Origin: Bombus terrestris
Lineage: Eukaryota; Arthropoda; Insecta; Hymenoptera; Apidae
Assembly: GCF_910591885.1 (NCBI RefSeq)
Contig: NC_063275.1
Location: 1,488,001-1,552,000, forward strand
Reading direction: 5' to 3'
Length of the DNA stretch: 64,000 nucleotides
This document shows positions 35,201 to 47,738 of this stretch, one piece after another. The notes below the pieces were generated by a model. The model did no database searches. It was not told the DNA's origin and saw only the letters and a list, made by a program, of their open reading frames with translations. The position numbers and the translations under genes are program-made. How positions within the stretch are numbered: position 1 is the first letter of the stretch; every line of letters starts with the position of its first letter.

Positions 35201-36448
35201 AAAATATTCATATTGAATTATATAACAATGTAATTAAATTATACAATTATATTTTAAAAACTACATAATATTAAAAAGAAAAGAAAATACATATAATAAT
35301 ATACTCACCAGAATTAACATTATTTTATGTGACATCTGAATTATTGCCGGATTTTTTCTATTGCATTAAAGGATATAAAGTTACATAGAGAGCTTGTATG
35401 GCCGGTTTTTACTCTTGCTATCACAAATTGACGTTTCCTGTCGAATGATAAAGCTGGGTATATTTCAACGAAAATATTTTTTATATTTTTGCGAGTTTTA
35501 ATTGACTAGGAATTTATTTTAAAAACTAATTTTTACTAATTATTTTTTATGAGTGATTCTTCAATCCTTTTTGTTTTTAATAAACTACAATGTTTAAGCA
35601 ATTTTATATCAGTTCTGAAGTTTACCGGAGCAATTTTTTTACTTTTCTTGAATTTCTACAAATACCGATAACTGATAAAGCTAATTCAAATGAAGTGTGT
35701 ATTTGTTTGGTTATGTAGAATTTCGTTTCATTTTTTTGTAATAAGTAATTGATATTCCCAATTTTTCAGTTACAATTATCTATAGTGTAATTCTTTTACA
35801 ATATACGTATTATTCTCTATGATTTTTCTATAAGTATATTTATTATATTAAGTTCTTAAAATGGCATAAAGTAATTGAATGCTGTACCACTTATTTCATT
35901 TTAGACAATTTTACATTTTATGCTTGATTATCTACTAATATATTATTTTAAAAATTATTATTAATTATTACCTAGCACAGTAAAGGATCAATTATCCGAG
36001 TCAATTGGGACCGAAGTGGTTCGAAAGATCGAATTATTTGAATAGTGAAACGTTAAATAATGTACTTAGCTAGTTGACAACTATGGGAATGAAGCTTAAA
36101 ATTATTTATCGAATACAAGAGTATTACTGCTGTAACTTGAAATGTAGTACACATTACGCAAAATATTAATTAATTTTTGAAGAAATACTGTGAAGAAAAA
36201 CATTTATTACATCTGTAGTATGTAGATTGGGGTTAGGTTTACGTACGTAAATACATACCTCCTTTTAGATGAATAAAAAAGAAACAAATATGTACATCAG
36301 TAACAAGAAGCAGTAATTCGACACAGTTAATGTTAAGATAGTTTATTTTTTAAAATAATAATCATTCCGGTTCCGAGAACTGGTGCTGATAGCGACGATG
36401 CAATATAGATTCTGAGAATAGACGATTCATACAATAGAACTTCGATGG
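32223..36448. other. Gene-free AT-rich intergenic DNA
   Basis: No coding, RNA or clear repeat structure recognised. Short open stretches (for example minus 32188-32538 and plus 33474-33728) have unremarkable composition and no recognisable motif. Possible distal hig 5' exons cannot be excluded. Confidence 0.4.
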
Positions 36449-36450
36449 TA

Positions 36451-36570
36451 TTAGGTTGCCCCAAAGGTTTTTTTCGTTTTATAAGGAAATAATAGACGCA
36501 CAACATATTTTGTTTTATATTATTTTATTGAATTATGTATGATCCATTTTGTTCTATTGGAACAACCTCA
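36451..36570. mobile_element. Short mariner-type MITE
   Basis: Starts TTAGGTTGCCCCAAAGG and ends GGAACAACCTCA, imperfect inverted ends, and both ends abut TA (36449-36450 and 36571-36572) as for Tc1/mariner insertions. The interior matches the left end of the large element at 47739 (gggaaataatagayg, tttgttttatattatttta). At 120 bp there is no transposase. Confidence 0.75.
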
Positions 36571-36950
36571 TAGTTTTTCAGTTGTAAAGAATAACTTACA
36601 ATTTACAATGTACATGTTATATAGTAAACTCTCCAAGTTCAAGTTCACAATTCGATCCAGGAGGCGGGTCGATTTTCAGTCGTTCGAACTTTCACCAGTT
36701 CAATTCATTTGAAATAACGTAAATTGAATTAATCCGTTCCAGACATTCAACACGTATTTGATATAAAACATTTGAAATGTCTATTTCTAAAAAACATATT
36801 GGTAAATAATAAAAGAAACAAGTTTAATAATCGAATTTTCGAAAATTTTTATTTATAATGATACATATACGTAAAAATATTTTATAATATCGTTTAATTA
36901 ATCATTTCTCTGCAGTCTGTTAATCGAGAGAGAACTGTACGAGCAGAGGT

Positions 36951-37047
36951 AAGGCCTGGGTCAGACGAGCGTCGAAATGACGGATGTTTCTTTGTTTGTT
37001 TCTCTTTCTTCTTCTCAGCTGGCATTTTGCTCGTCTGACCGGGGCTT
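36951..37047. mobile_element. Small inverted-repeat element (MITE-like)
   Basis: Ends GGCCTGGGTCAGACGAGC and its near reverse complement GCTCGTCTGACCGGGGC, with 60 bp of T-rich interior. The target duplication is ambiguous (TAA left, TTA right), so the superfamily is not assigned. Confidence 0.55.
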
Positions 37048-39690
37048 AAGCAGAAAGATAAGGCGACCATGTGACGGTTACATGACGGTGACTCTGTCTC
37101 TTTGCTAGAACTTTGACTTTTCGTTCGAGTTTAAGAGCTGAATTTTCTTTCACGTCTTTGCTCGAATTTGGAGGATTCACTTTATTATCGGTATTTTTAT
37201 AAAACATTTTGTAAGATATATAGAACATAAGATATATAAAATATAGAAAAAATACTCCATGTTTTGATAGATGTTTTGATAGAAGAATTTTGTATTTCGA
37301 TGATTATCATTTTCGCTTTATTATCTGGCAAACTACTTTTTAAAAATATTGTAACACAATATGCTTCTTGAGAACATCTTATTCTGTGACAAATATGAGA
37401 ATATTGTTTGTAAATATAATTCGACTTCATTAGCTAAATTTAGGCATCAAAGATTATTGTTTTAGTTTTTTCATAGTACAATATATATACGTATGTATAT
37501 AGCTAATTAGAAATAAATAAAATTGATAATTTTAGTATACGAAATTAATAGAATTGATCAAGTAGTTCGAATGTGAAACATGAAAAATATTATTGAAATT
37601 AAATAAAATGTTAAAGAAAGTGGTAAATTAATTTTCGGAATTGCATTAACACGCAAGCGACGCGATGCGATGCAATCTCGCAGTGTCAGGCATTATGTAT
37701 CGGTTAACATCTTTTTGCTTTCATCCGGTAATTCGATTTCGTCGTTCAGTCCCCTTTTGCAAATATATGTATATTCCCTACTTGACAACTATCCTGGAAT
37801 CTCGATATGTGGCTATGACCTTACGGCCTTCTTACAAGATTACCCACACCAACATAATAATCGTTTTATTTTCTGGACAACTACACGCAGGATAGAAAGC
37901 GTCGTGTTGCTATCGCGGTCGCAAATCATTTACCACTTTACCGCTATCTACATCGATAGATCTTAAATACATATTTCTAAACGTTCTAGGAGATATTCAA
38001 AAGATGTAAAACATTTGCGTATAGACTAATTATTATGTAACAAATTACAACAGATTATTACGATTATTATGAAATATTTATTCGTTGAATCGTTCGAATT
38101 CTTAAGGAACTCGTTTAATCGATCGATCGTATTTTTCGATTTGTAATTTATGATTTATTGTAATTTACATTTTACTGTAAATTCAGTTAATTTATACGTA
38201 GCAAGGTTTAAGTAATCTTCTTTATTCTAATCAATTATTTTTATCGATTATTAATAATTTTAAAATAAATACATATGTATATACAATGTAACATATAGAA
38301 CGTAGGTGCTAAATTTTATTTCTGTAAATTATATTACGATTTTCAAGAAAATTTATATCTAATATATTAGAATTTTATGTAGATATCGAATTTTACTATT
38401 TTTAGTGCTCCTACATGTGTATATGTATACAAAATTTTACAATAGAATTTTATACACGTATCGAATTTTCTTACATATTCGCTTTATATAATAGACTTTA
38501 TATTGAGAGATCTTGTTAATCTTTGTCAATGAAAATAAAAATGTCCTTAAACATGTCAGTCAGAGATCTAAAGAAACAGAAAAATACTATTTAAAGCATT
38601 CTAAGACAGGTGCTCAGTGTTCTTTTAATTTCGAAATACAAATCAAAATTGAACAACGAATTATTAACGTACGAAGAATTCAATGTTGAGAAATTCAATT
38701 GCATATCTTATCAGGTATTTAAATGAAGCTTAACGAAGGTTAATGTATGGAAGCCGAAAATAAAAGGTATCAGTCGACCGAAGCTTATTATGTACCTACT
38801 TTTTAGATTTATTAATTTATTATTACCAACAAGATAATTCGTCGTAACTTGCAAGTTCACGTTTTTTTTTTTTTTTACGTATAATGCCAATGACCGTGAC
38901 TCGATAGTGATACTAAGACGTCGAAATAACATTAAAAAAGAGAAGAAAAAGATACAAAATTGTTTTTCCTCGAGTAACGGAGTATTCTTAAAAACACATT
39001 GAAAGGTTTCGATCTTTCCAAGGTTACCTCTATCTTCCGCGGAAACCACCACATACGTATGTGTATATTTTTAACATTTAGTATATCTTCTACTTGGTAT
39101 CGAAGTGAATTCAGTAGTAATTACAGTCACATTGACAGAGTAACAGGAAGAAAATGTCCATCGTTAGAAATTCTTTACTTGAATTATTAGAGAAAGGAAT
39201 ATACGTAATAAAATACGCATTTGGATATTTGAACTGCAATAGGTACTCGTTGTACTTATTACAAGGAAAAAAATGAAGGCATATCAAACATTGATCCTCC
39301 AATCGATATTGAAGGTACAAAATATCGATTAATTTTACGTCTAAATTAATATCGTATGTTTCGAGTATTACAAAACGTTCACATCCATTTCAGTAGCAAG
39401 TAATAACACGTAATAATTACTCAATCGATCGCACATAGATATTCTCATTTTTGAATCACATCTGCCATCTATTTGATAATATAGCAATATAATAAAACCT
39501 AAATCGATAACGCGCAATTATGCAAGATTTTTATTTCTGTACCGCTCGTTGCTTCGATCAACGATGCTATCTATTTAATGCAAAATTAAATTATTACGTA
39601 AACGACGAATAGCTAACAATAGCTAGCAAACAATCACTTTCCCTTTCGAGAATTATTGCCACACGTTTGCAAGAAATTATGGCGTAATTC
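37048..39690. other. Gene-free AT-rich intergenic DNA
   Basis: Only short random open frames and a poly(T) run near 38865. Nothing else recognised. Confidence 0.4.
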
Positions 39691-39912
39691 TTCCTTTCTA
39701 ACCATTTGACTAATCGAACATCTCGGAAACTAAGGCCAGGCAGAGTTATACGTATAGGAAAAAGTTGTTGGAAACGTTGATCTTTACAACGTATTGATGG
39801 TATCCCGCTGGGGGTAGCCACCAACATGTTGATATAACTGTTAAAAAATTCTACCAAATGTCCAAATTGGACAAATTGTGAATTTCAATAAATAAATAAA
39901 TAAATAAATAAA
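39690..39912 (+). mobile_element. Possible 3' tail of a non-LTR retrotransposon
   Basis: A segment of different texture (ggtatcccgctgggggtagcc, then aattgtgaatttc) ends in AATAAATAAATAAATAAATA at 39887-39912. A 5'-truncated LINE ending in a tandem AATA tail would look like this. No reverse transcriptase sequence is present, so this rests on the tail alone. Confidence 0.35.
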
Positions 39913-41037
39913 CGTATTGATGGAGAATGGAAATGGAAATGGAAATCGGTGAGATAATTGTAAATACGTAATTACCTCCTTTTCTTCTTCCTGTCTACTT
40001 CCAAGCTATCTTTTCTCCCATTTGCATTTGTCGTTTGACATCTGAATTTGTATAACAAATGTTGCTACGCCTATGTGTTGAAATGACACGGGTGTATTCC
40101 CTGTGTTGCTCGTGTTTACTCGGTGGCTGTATGACGAACCACTCCGACACCGTGTATACTCGCCTGTTTATTTCTGCGTGTGTGATTCTTATCAAACTAC
40201 TTACTAGTATTACTATTGAATACGCTGTTACACTAGTAGATTACGATCGCGACCAAAATTACAAGCACTTGCACGTTAGCTGTGTTATCTAAACACATCG
40301 AATCTGTTCGGCTGGTAACAGGCGAAGAGGAATTGATGTTAAATTATGATCCGTCATAAGATAATTGAAAATATTTCGTTCAAAGTACACGTAATATCGA
40401 AAGATAATTATAATTAAATCATAACCGTCAACAGTTGAGATAAAATGCACGCAACGTGATATCTTTTTTATTATTTTGAAAAATAGAAGGTTTTATTCAA
40501 ATTTTAAAACCAATTTTCGTGTCAAGAAATTTAGCAAACGGTAAAACGCAGTCTGAAAATCTTTACTTGGAACGTTTAGATAAATGTCCTATAAGGAGAT
40601 ACGTTATTGCTACGTTATAATTAATATAAAAATATATGAAGTGCCGAATGCAAGTATAACAACATCTACTCGTGAACTTATTCCTGTAGCTAAGAGTTTG
40701 CCGAGAAAGTATTTCTCAACAATTAGGTATTCAAGCAGTTTCGCTTCTCAGAAGATGTATATAAGGATTTCATTCGCTATGATAAAAAGTTTAATATACC
40801 TCACTTTCACTGTCTCACTTTATAACGTTACACACGATACATACTATGCGCAATTAAGTAGGTCCTTCCATATATTGTCTCTTCTTTTTTAGATCTAGCG
40901 ACTTAGATTATGTACTTTATATTTATATACTTTATACTATATTACATATCCGATTTTAAGGACCTGTCATGCGACAATACAACAAATATAACACCAAAAC
41001 AGTTATATAAGTTAGCTATATAGAAATAATAAGGAAA
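39913..41037. other. Gene-free stretch left of the satellite array
   Basis: AT-rich, no recognised feature. Sequence from about 41011 already resembles the satellite (agctatatagaaataataagg), suggesting a decayed edge. Confidence 0.4.
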
Positions 41038-44000
41038 TAAAAGAAATAATAATTTACAATTTTAAATCTCGAAAAATGTTAATTTACGTATAAACAGCTA
41101 TATAGAAATACGAAGAAACTATGGCATTCGACGATAATGCCATAGAAATACGCAATTACAAAGAGTAAAGAGAAGGTTGAATTCCATAGTGTGGTATCTA
41201 GCAATTACCAACTCTGTCATATAGAGACGAATAAAAATGATAAGAAAGTAAAAGAAATAATAATTTACAATTTAAAATCTCGAAAAATGTTAACTTACGT
41301 ATAAACAGCTATATAGAAATACGAAGAAACTATGGCATGCGACGATAATGCCATAGAAATACGCAATTACAAGGAGTAAAGAGAAGGTTGAATTCCATAG
41401 TGTGGTATCTAGCAATTACCAACTCTGTCATATAGAGACGAATAAAAATGATAAAAAAGTAAAAGAAATAATAATTTACAATTTTAAATCTCGAAAAATG
41501 TTAACTTACGTATAAACAGCTATATAGAAATACGAAGAAACTATGGCATGCGACGATAATGCCATAGAAATACGCAATTACAAGGAGTAAAGAGAAGGTT
41601 GAATTCCATAGTGTGGTATCTAGCAATTACCAACTCTGTCATATAGAGACGAATAAAAATGATAAGAAAGTAAAAGAAATAATAATTTACAATTTTAAAT
41701 CTCGAAAAATGTTAATTTACGTATAAACAGCTATATAGAAATACGAAGAAACTATGGCATGCGACGATAATGCCATAGAAATACGCAATTACAAGGAGTA
41801 AAGAGAAGGTTGAATTCCATAGTGTGGTATCTAGCAATTACCAACTCTGTCATATAGAGACGAATAAAAATGATAAGAAAGTAAAAGAAATAATAATTTA
41901 CAATTTAAAATCTCGAAAAATGTTAACTTACGTATAAACAGCTATATAGAAATACGAAGAAACTATGGCATGCGACGATAATGCCATAGAAATACGCAAT
42001 TACAAGGAGTAAAGAGAAGGTTGAATTCCATAGTGTGGTATCTAGCAATTACCAACTCTGTCATATAGAGACGAATAAAAATGATAAGAAAGTAAAAGAA
42101 ATAATAATTTACAATTTTAAATCTCGAAAAATGTTAACTTACGTATAAACAGCTATATAGAAATACGAAGAAACTATGGCATGCGACGATAATGCCATAG
42201 AAATACGCAATTACAAGGAGTAAAGAGAAGGTTGAATTCCATAGTGTGGTATCTAGCAATTACCAACTCTGTCATATAGAGACGAATAAAAATGATAAGA
42301 AAGTAAAAGAAATAATAATTTACAATTTAAAATCTCGAAAAATGTTAACTTACGTATAAACAGCTATATAGAAATACGAAGAAACTATGGCATGCGACGA
42401 TAATGCCATAGAAATACGCAATTACAAGGAGTAAAGAGAAGGTTGAATTCCATAGTGTGGTATCTAGCAATTACCAACTCTGTCATATAGAGACGAATAA
42501 AAATGATAAGAAAGTAAAAGAAATAATAATTTACAATTTTAAATCTCGAAAAATGTTAACTTACGTATAAACAGCTATATAGAAATACGAAGAAACTATG
42601 GCATGCGACGATAATGCCATAGAAATACGCAATTACAAAGAGTAAAGAGAAGGTTGAATTCCATAGTGTGGTATCTAGCAATTACCAACTCTGTCATATA
42701 GAGACGAATAAAAATGATAAGAAAGTAAAAGAAATAATAATTTACAATTTAAAATCTCGAAAAATGTTAACTTACGTATAAACAGCTATATAGAAATACG
42801 AAGAAACTATGGCATGCGACGATAATGCCATAGAAATACGCAATTACAAGGAGTAAAGAGAAGGTTGAATTCCATAGTGTGGTATCTAGCAATTACCAAC
42901 TCTGTCATATAGAGACGAATAAAAATGATAAGAAAGTAAAAGAAATAATAATTTACAATTTTAAATCTCGAAAAATGTTAACTTACGTATAAACAGCTAT
43001 ATAGAAATACGAAGAAACTATGGCATGCGACGATAATGCCATAGAAATACGCAATTACAAGGAGTAAAGAGAAGGTTGAATTCCATAGTGTGGTATCTAG
43101 CAATTACCAACTCTGTCATATAGAGACGAATAAAAATGATAAGAAAGTAAAAGAAATAATAATTTACAATTTTAAATCTCGAAAAATGTTAATTTACGTA
43201 TAAACAGCTATATAGAAATACGAAGAAACTATGGCATGCGACGATAATGCCATAGAAATACGCAATTACAAGGAGTAAAGAGAAGGTTGAATTCCATAGT
43301 GTGGTATCTAGCAATTACCAACTCTGTCATATAGAGACGAATAAAAATGATAAGAAAGTAAAAGAAATAATAATTTACAATTTTAAATCTCGAAAAATGT
43401 TAACTTACGTATAAACAGCTATATAGAAATACGAAGAAACTATGGCATGCGACGATAATGCCATAGAAATACGCAATTACAAGGAGTAAAGAGAAGGTTG
43501 AATTCCATAGTGTGGTATCTAGCAATTACCAACTCTGTCATATAGAGACGAATAAAAATGATAAGAAAGTAAAAGAAATAATAATTTACAATTTTAAATC
43601 TCGAAAAATGTTAATTTACGTATAAACAGCTATATAGAAATACGAAGAAACTATGGCATGCGACGATAATGCCATAGAAATACGCAATTACAAGGAGTAA
43701 AGAGAAGGTTGAATTCCATAGTGTGGTATCTAGCAATTACCAACTCTGTCATATAGAGACGAATAAAAATGATAAGAAAGTAAAAGAAATAATAATTTAC
43801 AATTTAAAATCTCGAAAAATGTTAACTTACGTATAAACAGCTATATAGAAATACGAAGAAACTATGGCATGCGACGATAATGCCATAGAAATACGCAATT
43901 ACAAGGAGTAAAGAGAAGGTTGAATTCCATAGTGTGGTATCTAGCAATTACCAACTCTGTCATATAGAGACGAATAAAAATGATAAGAAAGTAAAAGAAA

Positions 44001-45237
44001 TAATAATTTACAATTTTAAATCTCGAAAAATGTTAACTTACGTATAAACAGCTATATAGAAATACGAAGAAACTATGGCATGCGACGATAATGCCATAGA
44101 AATACGCAATTACAAGGAGTAAAGAGAAGGTTGAATTCCATAGTGTGGTATCTAGCAATTACCAACTCTGTCATATAGAGACGAATAAAAATGATAAGAA
44201 AGTAAAAGAAATAATAATTTACAATTTTAAATCTCGAAAAATGTTAATTTACGTATAAACAGCTATATAGAAATACGAAGAAACTATGGCATGCGACGAT
44301 AATGCCATAGAAATACGCAATTACAAGGAGTAAAGAGAAGGTTGAATTCCATAGTGTGGTATCTAGCAATTACCAACTCTGTCATATAGAGACGAATAAA
44401 AATGATAAGAAAGTAAAAGAAATAATAATTTACAATTTAAAATCTCGAAAAATGTTAACTTACGTATAAACAGCTATATAGAAATACGAAGAAACTATGG
44501 CATGCGACGATAATGCCATAGAAATACGCAATTACAAGGAGTAAAGAGAAGGTTGAATTCCATAGTGTGGTATCTAGCAATTACCAACTCTGTCATATAG
44601 AGACGAATAAAAATGATAAGAAAGTAAAAGAAATAATAATTTACAATTTTAAATCTCGAAAAATGTTAACTTACGTATAAACAGCTATATAGAAATACGA
44701 AGAAACTATGGCATGCGACGATAATGCCATAGAAATACGCAATTACAAGGAGTAAAGAGAAGGTTGAATTCCATAGTGTGGTATCTAGCAATTACCAACT
44801 CTGTCATATAGAGACGAATAAAAATGATAAGAAAGTAAAAGAAATAATAATTTACAATTTTAAATCTCGAAAAATGTTAACTTACGTATAAACAGCTATA
44901 TAGAAATACGAAGAAACTATGGCATGCGACGATAATGCCATAGAAATACGCAATTACAAGGAGTAAAGAGAAGGTTGAATTCTGTAGCGTGGTATCTAGC
45001 AATTACCAACTCTGTCATATAGAGACGAATAAAAATGATAAGAAAGTAAAAGAAATAATAATTTACAATTTTAAATCTCGAAAAATGTTAACTTACGTAT
45101 AAACAGCTATATAGAAATACGAAGAAACTATGGCATTCGACGATAATGCCATAGAAATACACAATTACAAAAAGTAAAAAGAAGGTTGAATTCCGTAGCT
45201 TGGTATCTAACAATTACCAACTCTACGATATAGAGAT
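41038..45237. repeat. 211-bp satellite array, 20 copies
   Basis: The marker actctgtcat (actctacgat in the last copy) recurs at 41211 and then every 211 bp exactly to 45220, 20 occurrences with no net indel. Interior units differ at only a few sites (ttttaaat/tttaaaat, gttaac/gttaat, aaggag/aaagag). Each unit contains CTATGGCAT-9 nt-ATGCCATAG, a 9-bp hairpin, and one GAATTC in nearly every copy. The last unit is the most diverged; the first and last share ggcattcg where the interior has ggcatgcg. Confidence 0.98.
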
Positions 45238-46148
45238 GTATTAATAACGAATTTACTATTAATTAATAATATAATATTCTTAATAAGGAATTTAATGTTC
45301 TTCCAATCGGAGCATCGCAATACAGCATTCGATCTTTCTCCCAACAAACTTATAAATTGCTGTAGGCAAATATTTCTATGTCTAAACTAGGTACTCGAGG
45401 GGCAAGGCGGAATAATCACACGTGGTGGAACGCGTAAATCTTTCGTAACGGTTTGCTCCAGTTTATTTCCAGTATATGCCGGCAAGTCGTACACGTCAGT
45501 CATAAGATACATCTCGATCTCGATGCAACAACCGTCTCGCAACTCGTGCCACGAAAACAGTGTACCTTCGTCTTTCCAGCAATTAATCCCGAGGCTAAAA
45601 TTGAAGACGTTTCATAATTGGAGAAGGGGTCACGACAACGAGCTTGAAAAACTGGCAGCGCAGCGCCGCGCGTCGTTCAATTGACCATCATTCGACTTGA
45701 TTCGTGTCAGTAAACAACTAGCGCAAACAATAGCCGTGTGGTCGAAATCCTTTCGAAAAAGTAAGTTTCTCTTTATTTCGATAAATATCTCTTCTTCGTT
45801 GCGACAATTTCAAATGAACACACAGCCGTATATATATTCAATTATATATTCGTTAATTCGACGAGATAATTGAAATCCTGGGTTCTAATATTTGATGATT
45901 TACGAGAGAGAATAAAATAAAAGATAGTCTAAATTATAGTTTGTCGTAGGTGGTACATATTTATCGTAGTAGGTTTATTAGACGCTTCTAATATTTTTTA
46001 TCGTCCTGTCTGTTTTTTACATTTATAATAATATACACATAGAGAAACGTTTTAATACCGCTTTGTTCTACTCATCGCAGACAGAGGAAGCTTTGTTTTA
46101 AATGTGAATGCATTGGTTTTGTTCGGTGTTAGCGTTAAGTCCATTTAA
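45238..46148. other. Single-copy stretch between satellite and TTAA element
   Basis: Locally less AT-rich from 45400 to 45760 than its surroundings. Contains the candidate leader exon described separately; no coding exon. Confidence 0.4.
45707..45760 (+). promoter_or_regulatory. Candidate transcription start and non-coding leader exon for the SLC22-like gene
   Basis: An arthropod-type initiator TCAGT at 45707-45711 is followed 50 bp later by a strong donor AAAAA|GTAAGT (45761). The surroundings are GC-richer than the region. A matching acceptor (ttattttcag) lies at 52251-52260, ahead of the SLC22-like start codon. The link is inference; the splice would skip 6.5 kb holding two repeat elements. 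Confidence 0.3.
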
Positions 46149-46961
46149 CCAGTCAACCGCGTTTGACGAGTATACACGTCAAACAAAAGTTTTGTTTCGT
46201 CGTATAAAATAAAATACTCCCAATTACTATAAAAAATCCAAATTTTAGTAAGAAGCAATGAAAATGTTATTTAGTGGTATGTTTACTTTATATCGCCAGT
46301 AAAACTGCTATGCATTTTACGAAGAAAAATTGGGTTATTTTCTTTTTATTCTTCGTATAATGTATTCATTTAAAACAAACTAAATTGATTATTTTCCCAT
46401 TTATATTGGGTATGCTCCAATTGCTTGTGCAATCTTATCTTCTTACGAATTGGATGGATATTTTGTTGTGTATTATCCGATAACAATTGAAATATAATGT
46501 AATAAGTATAATAGGATTAAATTTTTTGGCCAAATGTGTTGAACAAATTATTGGGAATTGTGCGATTCCATAAACACAATAACTTCAACCGCAAAACTTA
46601 CTGTTATCAACTTAATGTTATAAACTATTTGGGTTTTCTCGTATCTGTCTGTTAATTTACCTAGGAAGCATTGGAAAATATAATTGCCCAGTTTATTGTA
46701 TTTTATCACATTTACGTGTCTATTTACTCAGTACGGGTATACTTCGACGAGTATACTCGTCACGAAGAAATGACGGTATTTTGTATTGCGACGAGTATAC
46801 TCGTCATGCGTAAAAAGGATTAAAACGATCATTTTGTTATAACTTAATTGTATATTATAACAGTCACGTGTACGCCGTGCTTGACGAGTATACTCGTCAT
46901 CGCTTACATTTTGCGACACATCCTAGATACACTTTTCAAAGAGACAGTAACAGCTAACTGG
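46149..46961. mobile_element. TTAA-flanked inverted-repeat element with 18-bp palindromes (long copy)
   Basis: Ends CCAGTCAACCGC at the left and CAGCTAACTGG at the right, imperfect inverted ends, each bordered by TTAA (46145-46148, 46962-46965), the piggyBac-type target. Contains TGACGAGTATACTCGTCA or a one-base variant at 46745, 46789 and 46882, and a mismatched version near 46173. No transposase frame. Same family as 57084-57386. Confidence 0.7.
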
Positions 46962-46965
46962 TTAA

Positions 46966-47738
46966 AATATCAAATATATACTATTATAATAAATAATAAT
47001 TTTCCCATCTCCTACTAACGTTACGACATAAATTTGCTTCATATTTATATATTTTCCATCCTCTGCTTTACGAATCGCGAAGCTAAAGAATTTCGTACAA
47101 ACGTGAAATACTAAATATAGTGAGTTCCCTTTTTTTTTATCTCCAACAGAATAAAAATTTGCAGGAAACGATATAGGTTTCTGTTTGTCGAAAGAAAGTT
47201 AAGTTCTTCGAATAACCTTGTGATATTTTACGAAAAAGCACCTACATGTTTTTAGTACAATGAAGAATAAAAAATCGAATTCGTTCAGTTTTGATTGTAA
47301 AGAAGTTCGATAGTTTTGGTATCGAAGCTACATGCAACAATGCCGTAATGTATGTTACACGCATAATATCAAAATGATAATTTATACAAAATTCAAACGA
47401 CGTTCGATTCGTTTCACTTCCACTTCTAGCGTGCGAGTTCAATCGAAAACATTGGACAGGTTCGTTGCATCCTGATAAGGAATATATATCGACCATCGAA
47501 CAATCAATTTCTTTGTGCCACCTCTAACTTTATCGCTACGCGACGAAACGCGACGATCGATTGATATTTCGTTGATTGCGCCATTACCTAGGCGCGGGAG
47601 CGCGAGTGCAGTATTGCGAAAGGACAACATAGTTGATAACCAATGTGGTGGAAAAATGCCATAGTTGGTAAGTGTACAGGTACACGAGTACCAATTTTAA
47701 ACACTCCTTTTATATCTGTCACATTAGGCATAATCATA
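46966..47738. other. Gene-free stretch
   Basis: AT-rich sequence between two mobile elements. Minus-strand open frames at 47242-47782 are short, overlapping and without recognisable motifs. Confidence 0.4.

Noticed and set aside
46728..46919. Minus-strand frame in the TTAA element as a possible transposase remnant
   Set aside because: Its repeated DEYTR residues simply translate the palindromes; no catalytic motif.
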